Positions 1-9,747 of a stretch of DNA of 41,922 bases are shown one piece after another (positions within the stretch are counted from its first letter, which is position 1; each line of letters starts with the position of its first letter). Origin of the DNA: Candidatus Magnetominusculus sp. LBB02. GTDB taxonomy: Bacteria; Nitrospirota; Thermodesulfovibrionia; Thermodesulfovibrionales; Magnetobacteriaceae. Both the position numbers and the translations under genes were made by a program. The notes under the pieces were generated by a model. The model was not told where the DNA came from. It saw only the letters and a program-made list of their open reading frames with translations, and searched no databases. Location of the stretch: positions 45,571 to 87,492 of the forward strand of contig JAKOEO010000003.1 in the NCBI GenBank assembly GCA_022321325.1, given 5' to 3'.

Positions 1-696
1 GCATATGAGAGCATGGGATTTGGATACTCCGAGGATATGATTAAATTAGTGGAACAGGAGCTTGACGACCTAAGAGAAGAGGCCGCAATGAACAATGTGG
101 AGTGCACAACTGTGATTAAGCGGGCAGAGCAAGTGCATGACGCAATCATAGATGAGGCGCAAAGCAATAAAATTGATATAATCATCATGGGGCGCTGCGG
201 CATGACCGGACTAAAGAAATTCATAATGGGCAGCGTCACTGCTAGGGTAATAGCCAACGCGATGACAAATGTACTCGTAGTACCCAAGGATTCAGAGCTA
301 AGAGGCGAGTCATTATTAGTGGCCTCTGACGGTTCCCAATTCAGCGACTGCGCAGTGGATGAGGCCATAGAAATGGCAAGTCGCTGCCCTGTTGTAAAGA
401 CGCTGACGGCGGTCTCAGTTGCCGCCGATAAGGACGGCATAGGCAAGGCAAAGGACATTCTAAGCAATATTTCTGACAAGGCCGCAGCCAAAGGGGTAAA
501 GGTAGAAACATTCCCGCTCGTAGGACCGCCCTATAAGACACTAGTAAACGCCTCATTGGAGATGGGGGTGGATATGATTATCATGGGCAACTATGGCAGT
601 ACGGGGCTTGCCAGCGTATTTCTTGGCAGCGTTGCCGAAAGGGTAATCGCCCTCAGTATGTGCGCGGTATTAGTTGTCAAGGGGGGCGTAAATTAA
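1..696 (+). CDS. Universal stress protein, tandem UspA domains (5' end outside window)
   Basis: The reading frame is open to the left edge, so the true start lies upstream and the first Usp domain lacks its N-terminal strand. Two UspA-type domains are visible. The first ends with GRCGMTGLKKFIMGSV and the second with GNYGSTGLASVFLGSV, each matching the family's G-x2-G-x9-G-S ATP-binding signature followed by a V-A-x-VLVV strand. The second domain begins near ESLLVASDGS, the usual start of a Usp fold. Tandem Usp proteins are cytoplasmic nucleotide-binding proteins induced by starvation or redox stress; which stress applies here cannot be read from the sequence. The gene is followed by a hairpin at about 714-743 and then by a convergent gene. 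Confidence 0.9.
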   Translation, partial: AYESMGFGYSEDMIKLVEQELDDLREEAAMNNVECTTVIKRAEQVHDAIIDEAQSNKIDIIIMGRCGMTGLKKFIMGSVTARVIANAMTNVLVVPKDSELRGESLLVASDGSQFSDCAVDEAIEMASRCPVVKTLTAVSVAADKDGIGKAKDILSNISDKAAAKGVKVETFPLVGPPYKTLVNASLEMGVDMIIMGNYGSTGLASVFLGSVAERVIALSMCAVLVVKGGVN

Positions 697-713
697 GATT
701 ATCAAACTTGTGG

Positions 714-743
714 CCGCAGCGGGCATGCACTGCCCTGCTGTGG
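714..743. terminator. Imperfect hairpin between convergent genes, candidate bidirectional terminator
   Basis: A GC-rich left arm at 714-725 (CCGCAGCGGGCA) is nearly complementary to the right arm at 731-743 (TGCCCTGCTGTGG), with a short loop. It sits between the usp stop codon and the 3' end of the minus-strand membrane protein. No U-tract follows on either strand, so this is a structural call only. Confidence 0.4.
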
Positions 744-778
744 TGCATTAGTCCATCCCATTTCAAGCAGCGCAGGCA

Positions 779-2449
779 TTAAACTGCCCTTTCCAATACT
801 AAGGAATTGATGGTAAATTCTCCAACTCCAGTATAGTATATGACACATCTGACCGTTGCGCCTTTCGTTATCGTAAAGTTAAGCGGCAGGGACACATGGG
901 CGGCATTGGCCTCTGTCACAATGTCGCCTGTGTTAAGCAGGACTATATCAGCCCCGGACTCTCCGTGTTGCAGGGTCAATGACTCTATATCCATTAGGCC
1001 AATTTGCCTGCCCCCCATGCCGCCGTTAGGAAGATTATCGCCGCTGAAGTTCAATGTTGCCCTGTACCGCCCTTTAGGCAGCTCTATGGAAAAGGCCGCA
1101 AATAACTGAGGATAGAGTAAGCGGTCATCGTGCGAGATGGTTACACTGCCGCCGTTAAGAGTCATCGCCGGCTGCTGTGAAAGATAGGCATAGTCAGCCA
1201 TTAAAGTGAGCATGGCCTTTTTACCCGTCGTGAAATCCCAGATGTCTGCGGCATAACGGTTAGCTGCGCCGACCTTTTCGTTGAAACCGCTATGTGCATC
1301 GTAGAAATAGATCTCATAGCTATTGCCGGGGCAGGACAATGTCTCGGTTGGCTTGCCGAATTGTTGTTCGATAAGCTGTGAGTCCAGCGAGTTTACAACG
1401 ATAAAGTTATAAAAAGGTTTAGCGTAGCCGGGCATATTGCGGCCGGTATACCAATCAATATTGTTTATCCAATGGTAAGATTTCAGATCTTTAGTTAAGG
1501 CATAGAGCCTGATACCTTTTTTCGAAAATATGGTTGCGGGTTTAGAGTTCCAGTAATCCGACAGGCCGAAGGACAGATTGTATTTATCCTTTAAGTTATC
1601 CAGACATTGGGCAAGTGGCAAATTGTATGACAGCACTTGAGCGGGCATGGTCTGCGACATGGGGGATGAGTCATGGACAATCACCACCGACATAAGCGCA
1701 ATAATGCCTGCTATCACTCTTTTTTGGTAAAGAATGTTTCTGAGAAATTTCAGTCCGTTTGCAAATGCTATGATGACGAACAAATATGCCGGCAGTGCAA
1801 AATATCTTGGCACCAGGAAATTAAGCTTTTGTGTAAGCAAATATGCCGCTATAGTCACACTGCAAAGGAAAAAGTAGAAAATGCCTGCTATTGCCGTCCC
1901 GTCCGCATCCTTCTTCCATCTGCCCGACATAATCGAAAAGAATATCAATATGCTTATAAACCATGCTGTAAATAACGCTATGGATTTCACCTTGTCAGAC
2001 TCAAAGCTGCATTTAATGTTCATAAGCATGTTATGCAGGCTCATATCACCGTTAAGATAGTCAAAAACAGGCATTATATTTATATACTTAGTGAGAATAA
2101 AACCCATAATAAGGTACACAATATAACCTCCCACAAGCACCATCATAAAAGGCAGAACTTTCTTTTTGGAGACCATACCCGCAAAGACAGCGGCAAGACA
2201 CGTCAGTATGGCTGGAACCATAAAATACACTATGATGATTCTGTCCGAATAAATATCAACCGCGTAAAAGAGAGTTAACAGGCAGGAAATGGCTAAAGCG
2301 GCTGTTCTGGAGCGATTAGACTGGATAGGACCAACGCACAGCCCGACAAGATATGCCAAAGAAAATATCGAGATTATAACCGTGCTCATGTGGAAGGACA
2401 TTCTATATATCTGGGCTTCACCTGGAACGAACCTATCGGTAATTAACAA
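779..2449 (-). CDS. Large polytopic membrane protein, C-terminal part (frameshift-split)
   Basis: This 556-codon frame begins at a TTG and lacks a natural start. It starts directly with a membrane segment (ALLITD...YRMSFHMSTVIISIFSLAYLVG), has further hydrophobic segments to about residue 250, and then a long hydrophilic, presumably periplasmic, C-terminal domain of about 280 residues. The missing N-terminus is the neighbouring frame at 2443-2880. Deleting one AT unit from the (AT)5 tract at 2471-2480 would join the two into one protein of roughly 700 residues. The topology (many helices followed by a soluble C-terminal domain) resembles membrane glycosyltransferases of the GT-C type, but I recognise no family motif, so the function is unknown. 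Confidence 0.6.
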   Translation of the reverse strand: MLITDRFVPGEAQIYRMSFHMSTVIISIFSLAYLVGLCVGPIQSNRSRTAALAISCLLTLFYAVDIYSDRIIIVYFMVPAILTCLAAVFAGMVSKKKVLPFMMVLVGGYIVYLIMGFILTKYINIMPVFDYLNGDMSLHNMLMNIKCSFESDKVKSIALFTAWFISILIFFSIMSGRWKKDADGTAIAGIFYFFLCSVTIAAYLLTQKLNFLVPRYFALPAYLFVIIAFANGLKFLRNILYQKRVIAGIIALMSVVIVHDSSPMSQTMPAQVLSYNLPLAQCLDNLKDKYNLSFGLSDYWNSKPATIFSKKGIRLYALTKDLKSYHWINNIDWYTGRNMPGYAKPFYNFIVVNSLDSQLIEQQFGKPTETLSCPGNSYEIYFYDAHSGFNEKVGAANRYAADIWDFTTGKKAMLTLMADYAYLSQQPAMTLNGGSVTISHDDRLLYPQLFAAFSIELPKGRYRATLNFSGDNLPNGGMGGRQIGLMDIESLTLQHGESGADIVLLNTGDIVTEANAAHVSLPLNFTITKGATVRCVIYYTGVGEFTINSLVLERAV

Positions 2450-2880
2450 GGCGGTCGTGCATAGGACGGCATATATATATCGGTTATGCCGTTGTCAAAA
2501 GGAAACAGTCTCCGGTACAAATACTTTATGGATAACTGCAGGAGATATATCTGAATTACGCAGTAGATAAGGGGCGTCATCCTGAAATCAGTAAAAATCA
2601 GGTCGAGCATGAAAGAAAGACAAATGTCTGGAAAGAAATACGGGGTAGGTCCAAACTGCCAATGACCAATTAATTCTAAAAAGGAGGCATTGCTGTCGTA
2701 CAAGTCGCGAAACAGCGCATGAGGATAGACCATATCGGCATTGAAGAAAGACCCTGGAACTCCACGGACATACCGCAAAACAGCATATATTATGAGTACA
2801 CAAGTCAGGGTGAATAGCACGTTGGAGATTTTCTTCCCCCAACCATGCTTTATTGATACTTTATCCACCGATGTACTCAC
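2443..2880 (-). CDS. Large polytopic membrane protein, N-terminal part (frameshift-split)
   Basis: This is the 145-codon N-terminal part of the protein continued at 779-2449. It has one clear transmembrane helix near residues 18-38 (NVLFTLTCVLIIYAVLRYV). An acidic loop follows (SFFNADMVYPHALFRDLYDS), then more hydrophobic segments. The first periplasmic loop after helix 1 carries an Asp (NADMVYP), the place where GT-C glycosyltransferases keep their catalytic Asp; this is suggestive only. The frame ends abruptly in YMPSYARPPC just past the (AT)5 tract. With (AT)4 it would read on as DIYAVLCTTALLITD into the downstream frame. This could be a phase-variable gene, a recent pseudogene or an assembly error. 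Confidence 0.55.
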   Translation of the reverse strand: MSTSVDKVSIKHGWGKKISNVLFTLTCVLIIYAVLRYVRGVPGSFFNADMVYPHALFRDLYDSNASFLELIGHWQFGPTPYFFPDICLSFMLDLIFTDFRMTPLIYCVIQIYLLQLSIKYLYRRLFPFDNGITDIYMPSYARPPC

Positions 2881-2989
2881 CGCCCCATACCGCCATAATT
2901 TTCTGATTGGCCTTTCCCTGATAATAAACCATTATATGATAAATCAGTTAAAGAATGAAAACGCCAAAGCGCAGCCACTATTGGCAGGG

Positions 2990-3019
2990 TTGAAAAAAAC
3001 CGTCTTCAACTGGTATAAT
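2990..3019 (+). promoter_or_regulatory. Sigma70-like promoter for the CheY-like gene
   Basis: TTGAAA at 2990-2995 and TATAAT at 3014-3019 are separated by 18 bases. They lie 80 bases upstream of the receiver gene, in the gap between divergent genes. A small hairpin (GCCGC-TATG-GCGGC) followed by TTTAG sits in the leader at about 3058-3071 and could act as a weak attenuator. Confidence 0.6.
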
Positions 3020-3101
3020 CACCTGAAGACTAAGGTGACAGCGCAAGTGCGTTGACTGCCGCTATGGCGGCTTTAGTATTTACATAAGCGGGAGAGCTGA
3101 T

Positions 3102-3500
3102 ATGAAAACATTAATTGCCGATGATAGCTTTTCAATTCGTACCGCAATGCAGCGTTTTCTGCATGCGTATGGAGAATGTAACGTGGCGGTAGATGGCAAG
3201 GAGGCGATCGAGGCATTTCAGCTGGCACTCGAACAGAAATCCCCCTACGACCTGATCTGTTTGGACATGATGATGCCAGGAATGAATGGGGATGCGGCGC
3301 TTAAAAAAATACGAGAAATTGAAAGGTCAATGGGCGTCTCGCCAACAGATGAGGTAACGATAGTGATGATTACGGCTGATGGCTCCCCTAAGAATGTACT
3401 GAAATCCTTCTACAAAGACGGCTGCTCGGGCTACGTGACAAAGCCCATCCGTTTTGAGAAACTAACAGAGCTTATAAAGAAATTAGGTCTTATAAGCTGA
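3102..3500 (+). CDS. Orphan CheY-like response regulator receiver protein
   Basis: A single receiver domain of 132 residues with no output domain. The acidic pocket D7-D8 (LIADDS), the phospho-acceptor D55 (LICLDMMMPGMNG), the conserved T91 (MITADG) and K114 (VTKPI) are all present, so it should be phosphorylatable. A GGGAGAG ribosome-binding site precedes the ATG. Stand-alone receivers act by protein-protein contact, for example in chemotaxis or phosphorelays. No histidine kinase or chemotaxis gene lies nearby, so its partner is unknown. A 9-base inverted repeat (AGCTTATAA at 3469-3477 and its complement at 3490-3498) overlaps the 3' end of the gene. Confidence 0.9.
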   Translation: MKTLIADDSFSIRTAMQRFLHAYGECNVAVDGKEAIEAFQLALEQKSPYDLICLDMMMPGMNGDAALKKIREIERSMGVSPTDEVTIVMITADGSPKNVLKSFYKDGCSGYVTKPIRFEKLTELIKKLGLIS

Positions 3501-3549
3501 CCCCCCTAACTCCGCAACAAAGAACTGTCTCCACCTGGCTTGCCCTGTC

Positions 3550-3623
3550 GTCATTCCGGCTTGTCCGGAATCTTCTTTGGCCGGATGATGTGCATAGGCA
3601 GATTCCGGACAAGCCGGAATGAC
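3550..3623. repeat. Palindromic repeat element, copy 1
   Basis: A perfect 24-base inverted repeat (arms 3550-3573 and 3600-3623, core ATTCCGGCTTGTCCGGAAT) encloses a 26-base loop. A second copy with the same arm and loop lengths lies at 10778-10851. It fills most of the 278-base gap after the receiver gene. It resembles the non-coding REP/MITE-like palindromes dispersed in many genomes; no transposase is encoded in it. The rest of the gap (3624-3778) shows no gene. Confidence 0.85.
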
Positions 3624-3778
3624 AGCCTAAGAGTAAATTTACTATTACTTGGTGCGAAAGTTCACTTAGAAATGTCGTGGAGTGAGAAGCTGACCATGCG
3701 TGTCAGCATAAAGATTCCCATTTTGGGGAAATATAGAGATTTCGATACCCCTGCTGCCGCATTTTGATATGAGCCAAA

Positions 3779-4159
3779 TTAAGCCTGCGGCGGCGGGTTT
3801 TTCCTCTTGTATTTCTTGCTAAATTTATTAAACAGGCCCTCAATAGCATGTAAGATCACTAGGTCCGGCCTTCGCAGCAGCATTCGAGGCTGCGAGTACC
3901 TCATCACTGCCCTTATCTGCTGTCTCCTGTCAGGCTTATAGCAGTGTATCGGACATTTAGAACACGTAGGTTTGTCGTTTTGATATATGCACTTATCGAG
4001 GCGCTTATGGGAATACTCAAGCAGTGGCGCGCATTCGGGGCAGAGGCCGCCATCTTTCTGATGCTGCTTCTTACAATAAAACCCAATCATTCTCGCAACG
4101 GTCTTCTTTTCGAACTCTATCCGGCTGCCGCTAAACATCTTCCCCTGTCTTTTCGGCAT
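3779..4159 (-). CDS. Nitrous oxide-stimulated promoter family protein (YgbA_NO)
   Basis: A small cysteine-rich protein of 126 residues that matches the YgbA_NO family along most of its length. Visible signatures are the [18 protein letters not shown] start, [19 protein letters not shown], the [28 protein letters not shown] block and the hydrophobic [11 protein letters not shown] end. The spaced CxxC and C-x-H-C groups look like a metal or haem/iron-sulfur site, which is inference. In enterobacteria ygbA is de-repressed by nitric oxide through NsrR. Here the start overlaps the 3' end of accA by 29 bases, so it is probably translated from the accA message. Its biochemical function is not established. 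Confidence 0.8.
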   Translation of the reverse strand: MPKRQGKMFSGSRIEFEKKTVARMIGFYCKKQHQKDGGLCPECAPLLEYSHKRLDKCIYQNDKPTCSKCPIHCYKPDRRQQIRAVMRYSQPRMLLRRPDLVILHAIEGLFNKFSKKYKRKNPPPQA

Positions 4160-5111
4160 ATATGCCGATGTCCCTGAATTTATTATGCCTTGCCTCTATG
4201 AGCTTCTCTATAGGCTGAGCCCTTAGGGCTTCAAGCTCGGTAAGGATATATTTTTTGACGCCGACGGCGGCCTCTGCGTGGTCTCTGTGTGCGCCCCCCT
4301 GTGGTTCTTCTATTACCGCGTCTATTATGTTAAAACCCTTCAAATCGGAGGCGGTCAATTTCAAGGCCGACGCCGCTCGCGCAAAATCGTCCTGATTCAG
4401 CCCCTTCCCTGTATTCCATAGTATGGCAGCGCAGCCCTCCGGCGATATCACTGAATACACAGAGTGTTCAAGCATGGCAAGCCTGTCGGCCACACTTAGC
4501 GCCAGCGCTCCGCCGCTTCCCCCCTCCCCTATGACTATTGATATTATTGGCACTTCAATAGAGAAACACTCCATCAGGTTCGTGGCGATTGCCTCTGACT
4601 GTCCACGCTCCTCTGCCCCAATGCCGGGAAACGCCCCCGGCGTATCTACAAACGTTACTATTGGAATATCAAAGCGCTCTGCCAGTCTCATCACGCGCAG
4701 CGCCTTTCTGTAGCCCTCCGGATGTGGCTGGCCAAAATTTCTGATGATACGATTCTTTGTCCCCCTGCCCTTCTGATGACCGGCTATCATCACTGAAATG
4801 TTATCAATTACGCCAAAGCCTGCTATAATGGCCGGGTCATCGGAATATCTTCTGTCGCCGTGAAGTTCGGTGAATTCGCTCGTAATCCTCTCTATGTAGT
4901 CAAGCGTGTAGGGACGTTCGGGGTGTCTGGCAAGCTGGCATTTCTGCCACGGGCTTAGGCCCTGGAATATCTCCTTCCTGAGATCCTGCAGCTCTAAACG
5001 CAGAGCGGACAACTCGGCATTCTGCCCATTAGCCCCGCCAGTTTGCGTCAGCTCCTCTATCTTCAGCTCAAGCTCTTCTATAGGCTTTTCAAAATCTAAA
5101 TATACATTCAT
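4131..5111 (-). CDS. accA: Acetyl-CoA carboxylase carboxyltransferase subunit alpha
   Basis: Together with AccD it transfers the carboxyl group from carboxybiotin to acetyl-CoA, giving malonyl-CoA for fatty acid synthesis. The 326-residue length is typical. Seen in the sequence: the N-terminal coiled region ([15 protein letters not shown]), [20 protein letters not shown], the HGDR motif ([14 protein letters not shown]), GHQKGRGT and the CoA-binding core [17 protein letters not shown] and [11 protein letters not shown]. It starts only 4 bases after the dnaE stop, so the two are co-transcribed. The ribosome-binding site is weak, which suggests translational coupling to dnaE. No accD is in the window. 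Confidence 0.96.
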   Translation of the reverse strand: MNVYLDFEKPIEELELKIEELTQTGGANGQNAELSALRLELQDLRKEIFQGLSPWQKCQLARHPERPYTLDYIERITSEFTELHGDRRYSDDPAIIAGFGVIDNISVMIAGHQKGRGTKNRIIRNFGQPHPEGYRKALRVMRLAERFDIPIVTFVDTPGAFPGIGAEERGQSEAIATNLMECFSIEVPIISIVIGEGGSGGALALSVADRLAMLEHSVYSVISPEGCAAILWNTGKGLNQDDFARAASALKLTASDLKGFNIIDAVIEEPQGGAHRDHAEAAVGVKKYILTELEALRAQPIEKLIEARHNKFRDIGIYAEKTGEDV

Positions 5112-5115
5112 GCAG

Positions 5116-8100
5116 TTAGTTTAACTCAACGGCACCCTTGTGTGTCAACGACTCCAGAGCGTCAATTAAAACAATGTCGTTAGAGGCACAGTATGAGGTT
5201 GCTATCACAGTCTCCTGCATCTCATCGCAGATGCGCAGATAAACCGGAAGGACGCCTTTAGCGGCAGCCCCTGTCAGCGCTCCTTTAATCTTTACAAACG
5301 TATCGCGGCTGCAGTGCGCCTTATTAAGCGTTATCTCCATCTTAGAGTATCTCTCGTCCAATGCCTTCTGAATATCCTGCACGGCGGAGACTATTATCTT
5401 GTGCCCCTTTTCGGAGGAGTCGTGCCTGCCTGTAATAATGACGATAGCGTCTTTTTTCAGCAGAGACTCCGTACACGTAAACGTGTCGGAAAACACAATC
5501 GCCTCTACAGCCCCGTCGTCATCCTCTATATTTAGTATTGCCATCTGTCCTTTTTTGTCCTTTAACTGCTTCTTTTTAATTGAGGTAATAATGCCGGCAA
5601 CGCGTACGTCTTCGTTTGTTGGGCAGTTGTCAAGGGCAGACATTTTTGTGATTTTAATCCTTTTAAGCTGGCCTTCATATCTCCTTAAGGGATGGCTTGA
5701 GATGTAAAAGCCAAGCGTTTGCTTTTCAAACCCCAGTTTTTCGTTTTCCTGCCATTCATATAGCTCGCCAGTTTGTTTAACATCGAGAGGGTCGCCAAAG
5801 AGCGACGGCATAACGCGCGTTCCCGTTAGAAGCATATCGAGACTGTCATAGGCCATCGCCCTGGATTTAATCAGCAGGTCAAACGCACCGGCCTTTATCA
5901 GGCTCTCTATGACCTTCTTATTTACCTTGCGCGAGTCCACCCTGTGAATAAAATCCTCTAACGATATAAACGGCCTTCCTCCCTGACGCACCTCAAGAAT
6001 TGATTCAATGGCGGCGCTGCCGACGCCCTTAACCGCCTCAAGGCCGAAACTAATCGCCTTCCCTATGATTGTAAACTTGCTGTGGCTCCTGTTTATGTCA
6101 GGCGGCAATATCTCTATGGACATCTCACCGCATTCCTTGATAAACTTTACTACCTTCTCAGAGCCATCTTCGCATGACATGTTGGCCGCCATAAACTCAA
6201 CAGGGAAGTGCGCCTTCAGATATGCCGTCTGATACGATATGTAGGCATAGGCCGCCGAGTGGGACTTATTAAACCCGTACTTAGCAAACAGGGCCATGAG
6301 ATCAAATATCTTAACGGCCATCTTCTCTTTTATACCGTTATTGACAGCCCCTGCAACAAATGTGTCCTTTTGTTTGTCCATCTCGTGGCTTATCTTCTTA
6401 CCCATCGCCTTTCTAAGTATATCGGCCTGTCCCATTGAAAAGCCCGCGAGTTTATTCGCTATTCTCATAACCTGTTCCTGATAGAGAATGACGCCGTATG
6501 TCTCGTCAAGAATTTCTTTTAACTGCGGCAGGTCATACTGGACTGGTATCTGGCCTTTCTTTCTCTTAATAAAATCATCTATCATGCCGCTGCCAATAGG
6601 CCCCGGCCTGTAAAGAGCCACAAGCGCTATAAGGTCTTCAAAACGATTTGGCTGCATCTTTACAAGGATGTCTCTCATGCCGGGGCTCTCAAGCTGGAAT
6701 ATCCCAGTGGTAAGCCCCGAACTTAACAAATCATACGTGGGCTTGTCATCGAAGGCAATACGCTTCATTTCAAAGTCAATCTCTTTTTCCTTTAAATATT
6801 CCATGGTCTTATGAATAACGGTAAGGGTTTTAAGGCCGAGGAAGTCAAATTTCAACAGGCCGATTTTCTCTATCGAGTTCATATCGAACTGCGTGATGAC
6901 GGCGTCCTCAGAGGGATGTTTATAAAGCGGCGTATAATCGGTAAGCGCTGTTGGAGATATAACGACGCCGGCGGCGTGTGTGGATGCGTGGCGGCAGAGG
7001 CCCTCAAGGCGCATGGCGATATCAAGCAGACGGCGCACATCTTCTGATTTATTATATGCGCCACGCAGTTCCGGCTCGGCCTCAAGCCCCTCTTTGATAG
7101 TTATATTGAGGGTTGCCGGAATGAGCTTTGCAATCTTATCCACCTCTGAGTAGGGCATGGCAAGGGCGCGTCCCACATCACGAATTGCCGCCTTGGCGGC
7201 CATAGTGCCAAATGTGATAATCTGCGCTACGTGGTCTTTGCCAAACTTATCTGCGGTATAGGTAATCACCTCGCCGCGTTTGTCCTTGCAGAAATCCACG
7301 TCAATATCAGGCATACTGATTCTTTCGGGATTGAGAAAGCGCTCAAACAAAAGATTATATTTAAGCGGGTCAATATCAGTAATATCGAGACTGTAGGCGA
7401 TGAGGCTGCCTGCTGCGGAGCCTCTTCCAGGGCCGACCGGAATGTCCTTAGTCCTCGCATAGTTAATAAAATCCCAGACGATAAGAAAATATGAAGAGAA
7501 ACCCATCTTTTTAATTATCTTTAACTCGGTCTCAAATCTCTCCGCATATTCCGGGGTGATAGTGCTGCCCATTTTTTTCTTTATGCCCGTGCGCGCAAGC
7601 CTCTCCATGTACTCATCCGGGGTCAGGCCGCCCTCGATTGTGTATTGCGGAAGCATATTTTTATACAGCTTAAACGTAAGATTGCATTTGTCGGCCACTT
7701 CCAAGGTGTTCAGCACGGCCTCCGGTACCTCAGCAAACGCGGCCTTCATCTCATCCGGGGATTTGAAATAGAGACCGTCTGTCTTGAATTTCATTCTGTC
7801 TGTGTCATAGACGGTCTTGCCGGTCTGAATACACAGGAGAATATCATGGGCAACTGAGTCCTCTTTCTTTAGATAATGCGTGTCGTTTGTGGCTACAAGC
7901 TTGATATTCAGCTCCTTAGACAGCTCAATCAGTTTTCTGTTAACGTCAATTTGTTCGGGGATGCCGTTGTCTTGAATTTCGAGATAGAAATTTCCCGGCC
8001 CAAGAATATGTTTATACCTGAGAGCGGCCTCTCTGGCGTTGTCAATCATATCGCGCTGAAGGTAGTATGGCACCTCGCCTTTGAGACAGGCGGTCAGACC

Positions 8101-8508
8101 GATGAGGCCGCCGCTATACTGTTCAAGCAGGTCCATGTCAATACGCGGCCTGTAGTAAAACCCCTCCAGATATGCCTTTGAGACAAGCGACACAAGATTC
8201 TTATAGCCATCCATGTCCTTGGCAAGCAGGATAAGGTGAAAATATGAACCCTTGCCGTTATTGTTCCCTCTGTCAAGACGGCTGCCCTGTGCGACATAGA
8301 CCTCGCAGCCGATGATAGGCTTAATACCGGCGTCAATGCACTTCTTATAAAATTCGATAGCGCCGAATAGATTGCCGTGGTCGGTAATGGCAACGGCGGG
8401 CATCTTAAATTCGACGGCCTTTTGGACAAGCTCATCTATTCGTACAGCCCCATCGAGCAGGCTATACTCCGTATGAAGATGCAGCGAGACATAATCCGAG
8501 TGGTGCAT
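5116..8508 (-). CDS. dnaE: DNA polymerase III subunit alpha
   Basis: Catalytic subunit of the replicative polymerase, 1130 residues, full length for a DnaE1-type enzyme. An N-terminal PHP domain ([20 protein letters not shown]) occupies about residues 1-210. The polymerase core carries [13 protein letters not shown] and the catalytic aspartates in [16 protein letters not shown] near residue 395, followed by the [11 protein letters not shown] and GIFQLES blocks. A helix-hairpin-helix segment ([13 protein letters not shown]) comes later, and an OB-fold lies near residues 985-1060. The frame is intact over 3.4 kb, a useful control for sequence quality. It precedes accA by 4 bases and follows the decayed island by 12 bases, so its promoter probably lies within or upstream of that region. 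Confidence 0.98.
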   Translation of the reverse strand: MHHSDYVSLHLHTEYSLLDGAVRIDELVQKAVEFKMPAVAITDHGNLFGAIEFYKKCIDAGIKPIIGCEVYVAQGSRLDRGNNNGKGSYFHLILLAKDMDGYKNLVSLVSKAYLEGFYYRPRIDMDLLEQYSGGLIGLTACLKGEVPYYLQRDMIDNAREAALRYKHILGPGNFYLEIQDNGIPEQIDVNRKLIELSKELNIKLVATNDTHYLKKEDSVAHDILLCIQTGKTVYDTDRMKFKTDGLYFKSPDEMKAAFAEVPEAVLNTLEVADKCNLTFKLYKNMLPQYTIEGGLTPDEYMERLARTGIKKKMGSTITPEYAERFETELKIIKKMGFSSYFLIVWDFINYARTKDIPVGPGRGSAAGSLIAYSLDITDIDPLKYNLLFERFLNPERISMPDIDVDFCKDKRGEVITYTADKFGKDHVAQIITFGTMAAKAAIRDVGRALAMPYSEVDKIAKLIPATLNITIKEGLEAEPELRGAYNKSEDVRRLLDIAMRLEGLCRHASTHAAGVVISPTALTDYTPLYKHPSEDAVITQFDMNSIEKIGLLKFDFLGLKTLTVIHKTMEYLKEKEIDFEMKRIAFDDKPTYDLLSSGLTTGIFQLESPGMRDILVKMQPNRFEDLIALVALYRPGPIGSGMIDDFIKRKKGQIPVQYDLPQLKEILDETYGVILYQEQVMRIANKLAGFSMGQADILRKAMGKKISHEMDKQKDTFVAGAVNNGIKEKMAVKIFDLMALFAKYGFNKSHSAAYAYISYQTAYLKAHFPVEFMAANMSCEDGSEKVVKFIKECGEMSIEILPPDINRSHSKFTIIGKAISFGLEAVKGVGSAAIESILEVRQGGRPFISLEDFIHRVDSRKVNKKVIESLIKAGAFDLLIKSRAMAYDSLDMLLTGTRVMPSLFGDPLDVKQTGELYEWQENEKLGFEKQTLGFYISSHPLRRYEGQLKRIKITKMSALDNCPTNEDVRVAGIITSIKKKQLKDKKGQMAILNIEDDDGAVEAIVFSDTFTCTESLLKKDAIVIITGRHDSSEKGHKIIVSAVQDIQKALDERYSKMEITLNKAHCSRDTFVKIKGALTGAAAKGVLPVYLRICDEMQETVIATSYCASNDIVLIDALESLTHKGAVELN

Positions 8509-8520
8509 GACAGGGGTAGT

Positions 8521-9747
8521 TTACCTGATTGCGCCGGTTAGGTCAATAGTATTATTGTTATACATGTGCATATATTGCCACTCTAATCTCCGGCCAGTCT
8601 TTTCATAAATTTTTTCAGAAACACCATATTTCACGAAATATTCTACTGTCATCTGACGATTGATGTTCAGCAAATAATTGAATTGCTCAATAGCCTCGTC
8701 AATGTGGTTATAGTCAAGTAATATATTGCCAAGATTAAATCGCGCAAGAAAACAAATCATACTTTTCGCATCCTTCTCATTACTTAATGCTAATTGATAG
8801 TATCTGATAGCTTCCAGATAGTTGTCAATCTTATTGTAAACATTGCCCAATCCTAAATAGGCATTTCCTGAATATTGTTGACTGACTCTCAATACATAAT
8901 TATAGTGTTTGATTGCCTCGTAATATCTACCTAATTGAGCCAAGTTATTGCCTATATTTATATCTACTTCATAATAGCCTTGATTTAGTTTATATACATT
9001 CTTTAGCATACTGATGGCATCTTCGGCTTTACCCTGCCTCATTAATATAGAACTCACCGTTTGGATAGTATTTACTGATTCCTCCGTGTAATTATTTGCT
9101 AATTGCAATCCCTTTTCAACTTCTATTATGGCATCATTTTGCGGTAATATTTTCGCTATTTCAAAATATGTATCGGCGTATTGAGGGTTTGTATTCATTG
9201 CCAAACGATACTCCCTGACTGCCGCATTGTAATCGCGTTTAAGCGCATATATTTCACCAAGTTTACATCTGGCTATAAAATTACCTGGGTAAATATTAAG
9301 AGACTGCATTACCATACCTATCTCTTTATTACTATTATAAGAATATTGCGATGTTCTATAATATTGGCTTGACAGATATTCTTTCAGCATCGAACTAATC
9401 CTATGATCTTTCTTATATTGCTCTCCTATAGTACTCCATTGACAGTATATACTCACTAACATAATTACTACGATAAGTAACAATACGGTTGAATAAACCC
9501 TTATATTGGGAACTGCTACAAAGCCTCTTTCTCTGTAATTATATAGGTTCGGCTTGAAAACTGATTCTATAAGGACAAATGAAATCCATGACAGCAGGAA
9601 TGTAATAAATATGACTAAAATTAAACTCAAAGAAGAATAAACCAACATATCCAATAAGATATCGTCTCGGATTAAACCATGAGAGATAAAATAGTTTACA
9701 ATCAATTCGACAAATCCAGATATTTTGATAGCACTAGTGGGTGCCAT
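8521..9747 (-). CDS. Membrane-anchored TPR protein; C-terminal half of a split acyltransferase-3/TPR fusion
   Basis: The first ~60 residues (FVELIVNYFISHGLI ... SWISFVLIESVFKPN) look like the last helices of an acyltransferase-3 domain rather than an independent start. They continue the protein encoded at 9702-10670. Adding one A to the A4 run (plus-strand TTTT at 9723-9726) joins them as ...HPLVLSKISGFVELIVNY. After this comes another transmembrane helix (VYSTVLLLIVVIMLVSIY) and then about seven TPR motifs to residue ~390 (for example GEIYALKRDYNAAVREYRLA, LGNVYNKIDNYLEAIRYYQL). The TPR part would lie in the periplasm if the topology is as predicted. It may be expressed alone, by frameshifting, or not at all. 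Confidence 0.65.
   Translation of the reverse strand: MAPTSAIKISGFVELIVNYFISHGLIRDDILLDMLVYSSLSLILVIFITFLLSWISFVLIESVFKPNLYNYRERGFVAVPNIRVYSTVLLLIVVIMLVSIYCQWSTIGEQYKKDHRISSMLKEYLSSQYYRTSQYSYNSNKEIGMVMQSLNIYPGNFIARCKLGEIYALKRDYNAAVREYRLAMNTNPQYADTYFEIAKILPQNDAIIEVEKGLQLANNYTEESVNTIQTVSSILMRQGKAEDAISMLKNVYKLNQGYYEVDINIGNNLAQLGRYYEAIKHYNYVLRVSQQYSGNAYLGLGNVYNKIDNYLEAIRYYQLALSNEKDAKSMICFLARFNLGNILLDYNHIDEAIEQFNYLLNINRQMTVEYFVKYGVSEKIYEKTGRRLEWQYMHMYNNNTIDLTGAIR

Noticed and set aside
3540-3767. Plus-strand 75-codon frame after the receiver gene
   Set aside because: Its sequence is translated palindromic repeat (RHSGLSG, RFRTSRND); the same residues appear wherever the repeat occurs.
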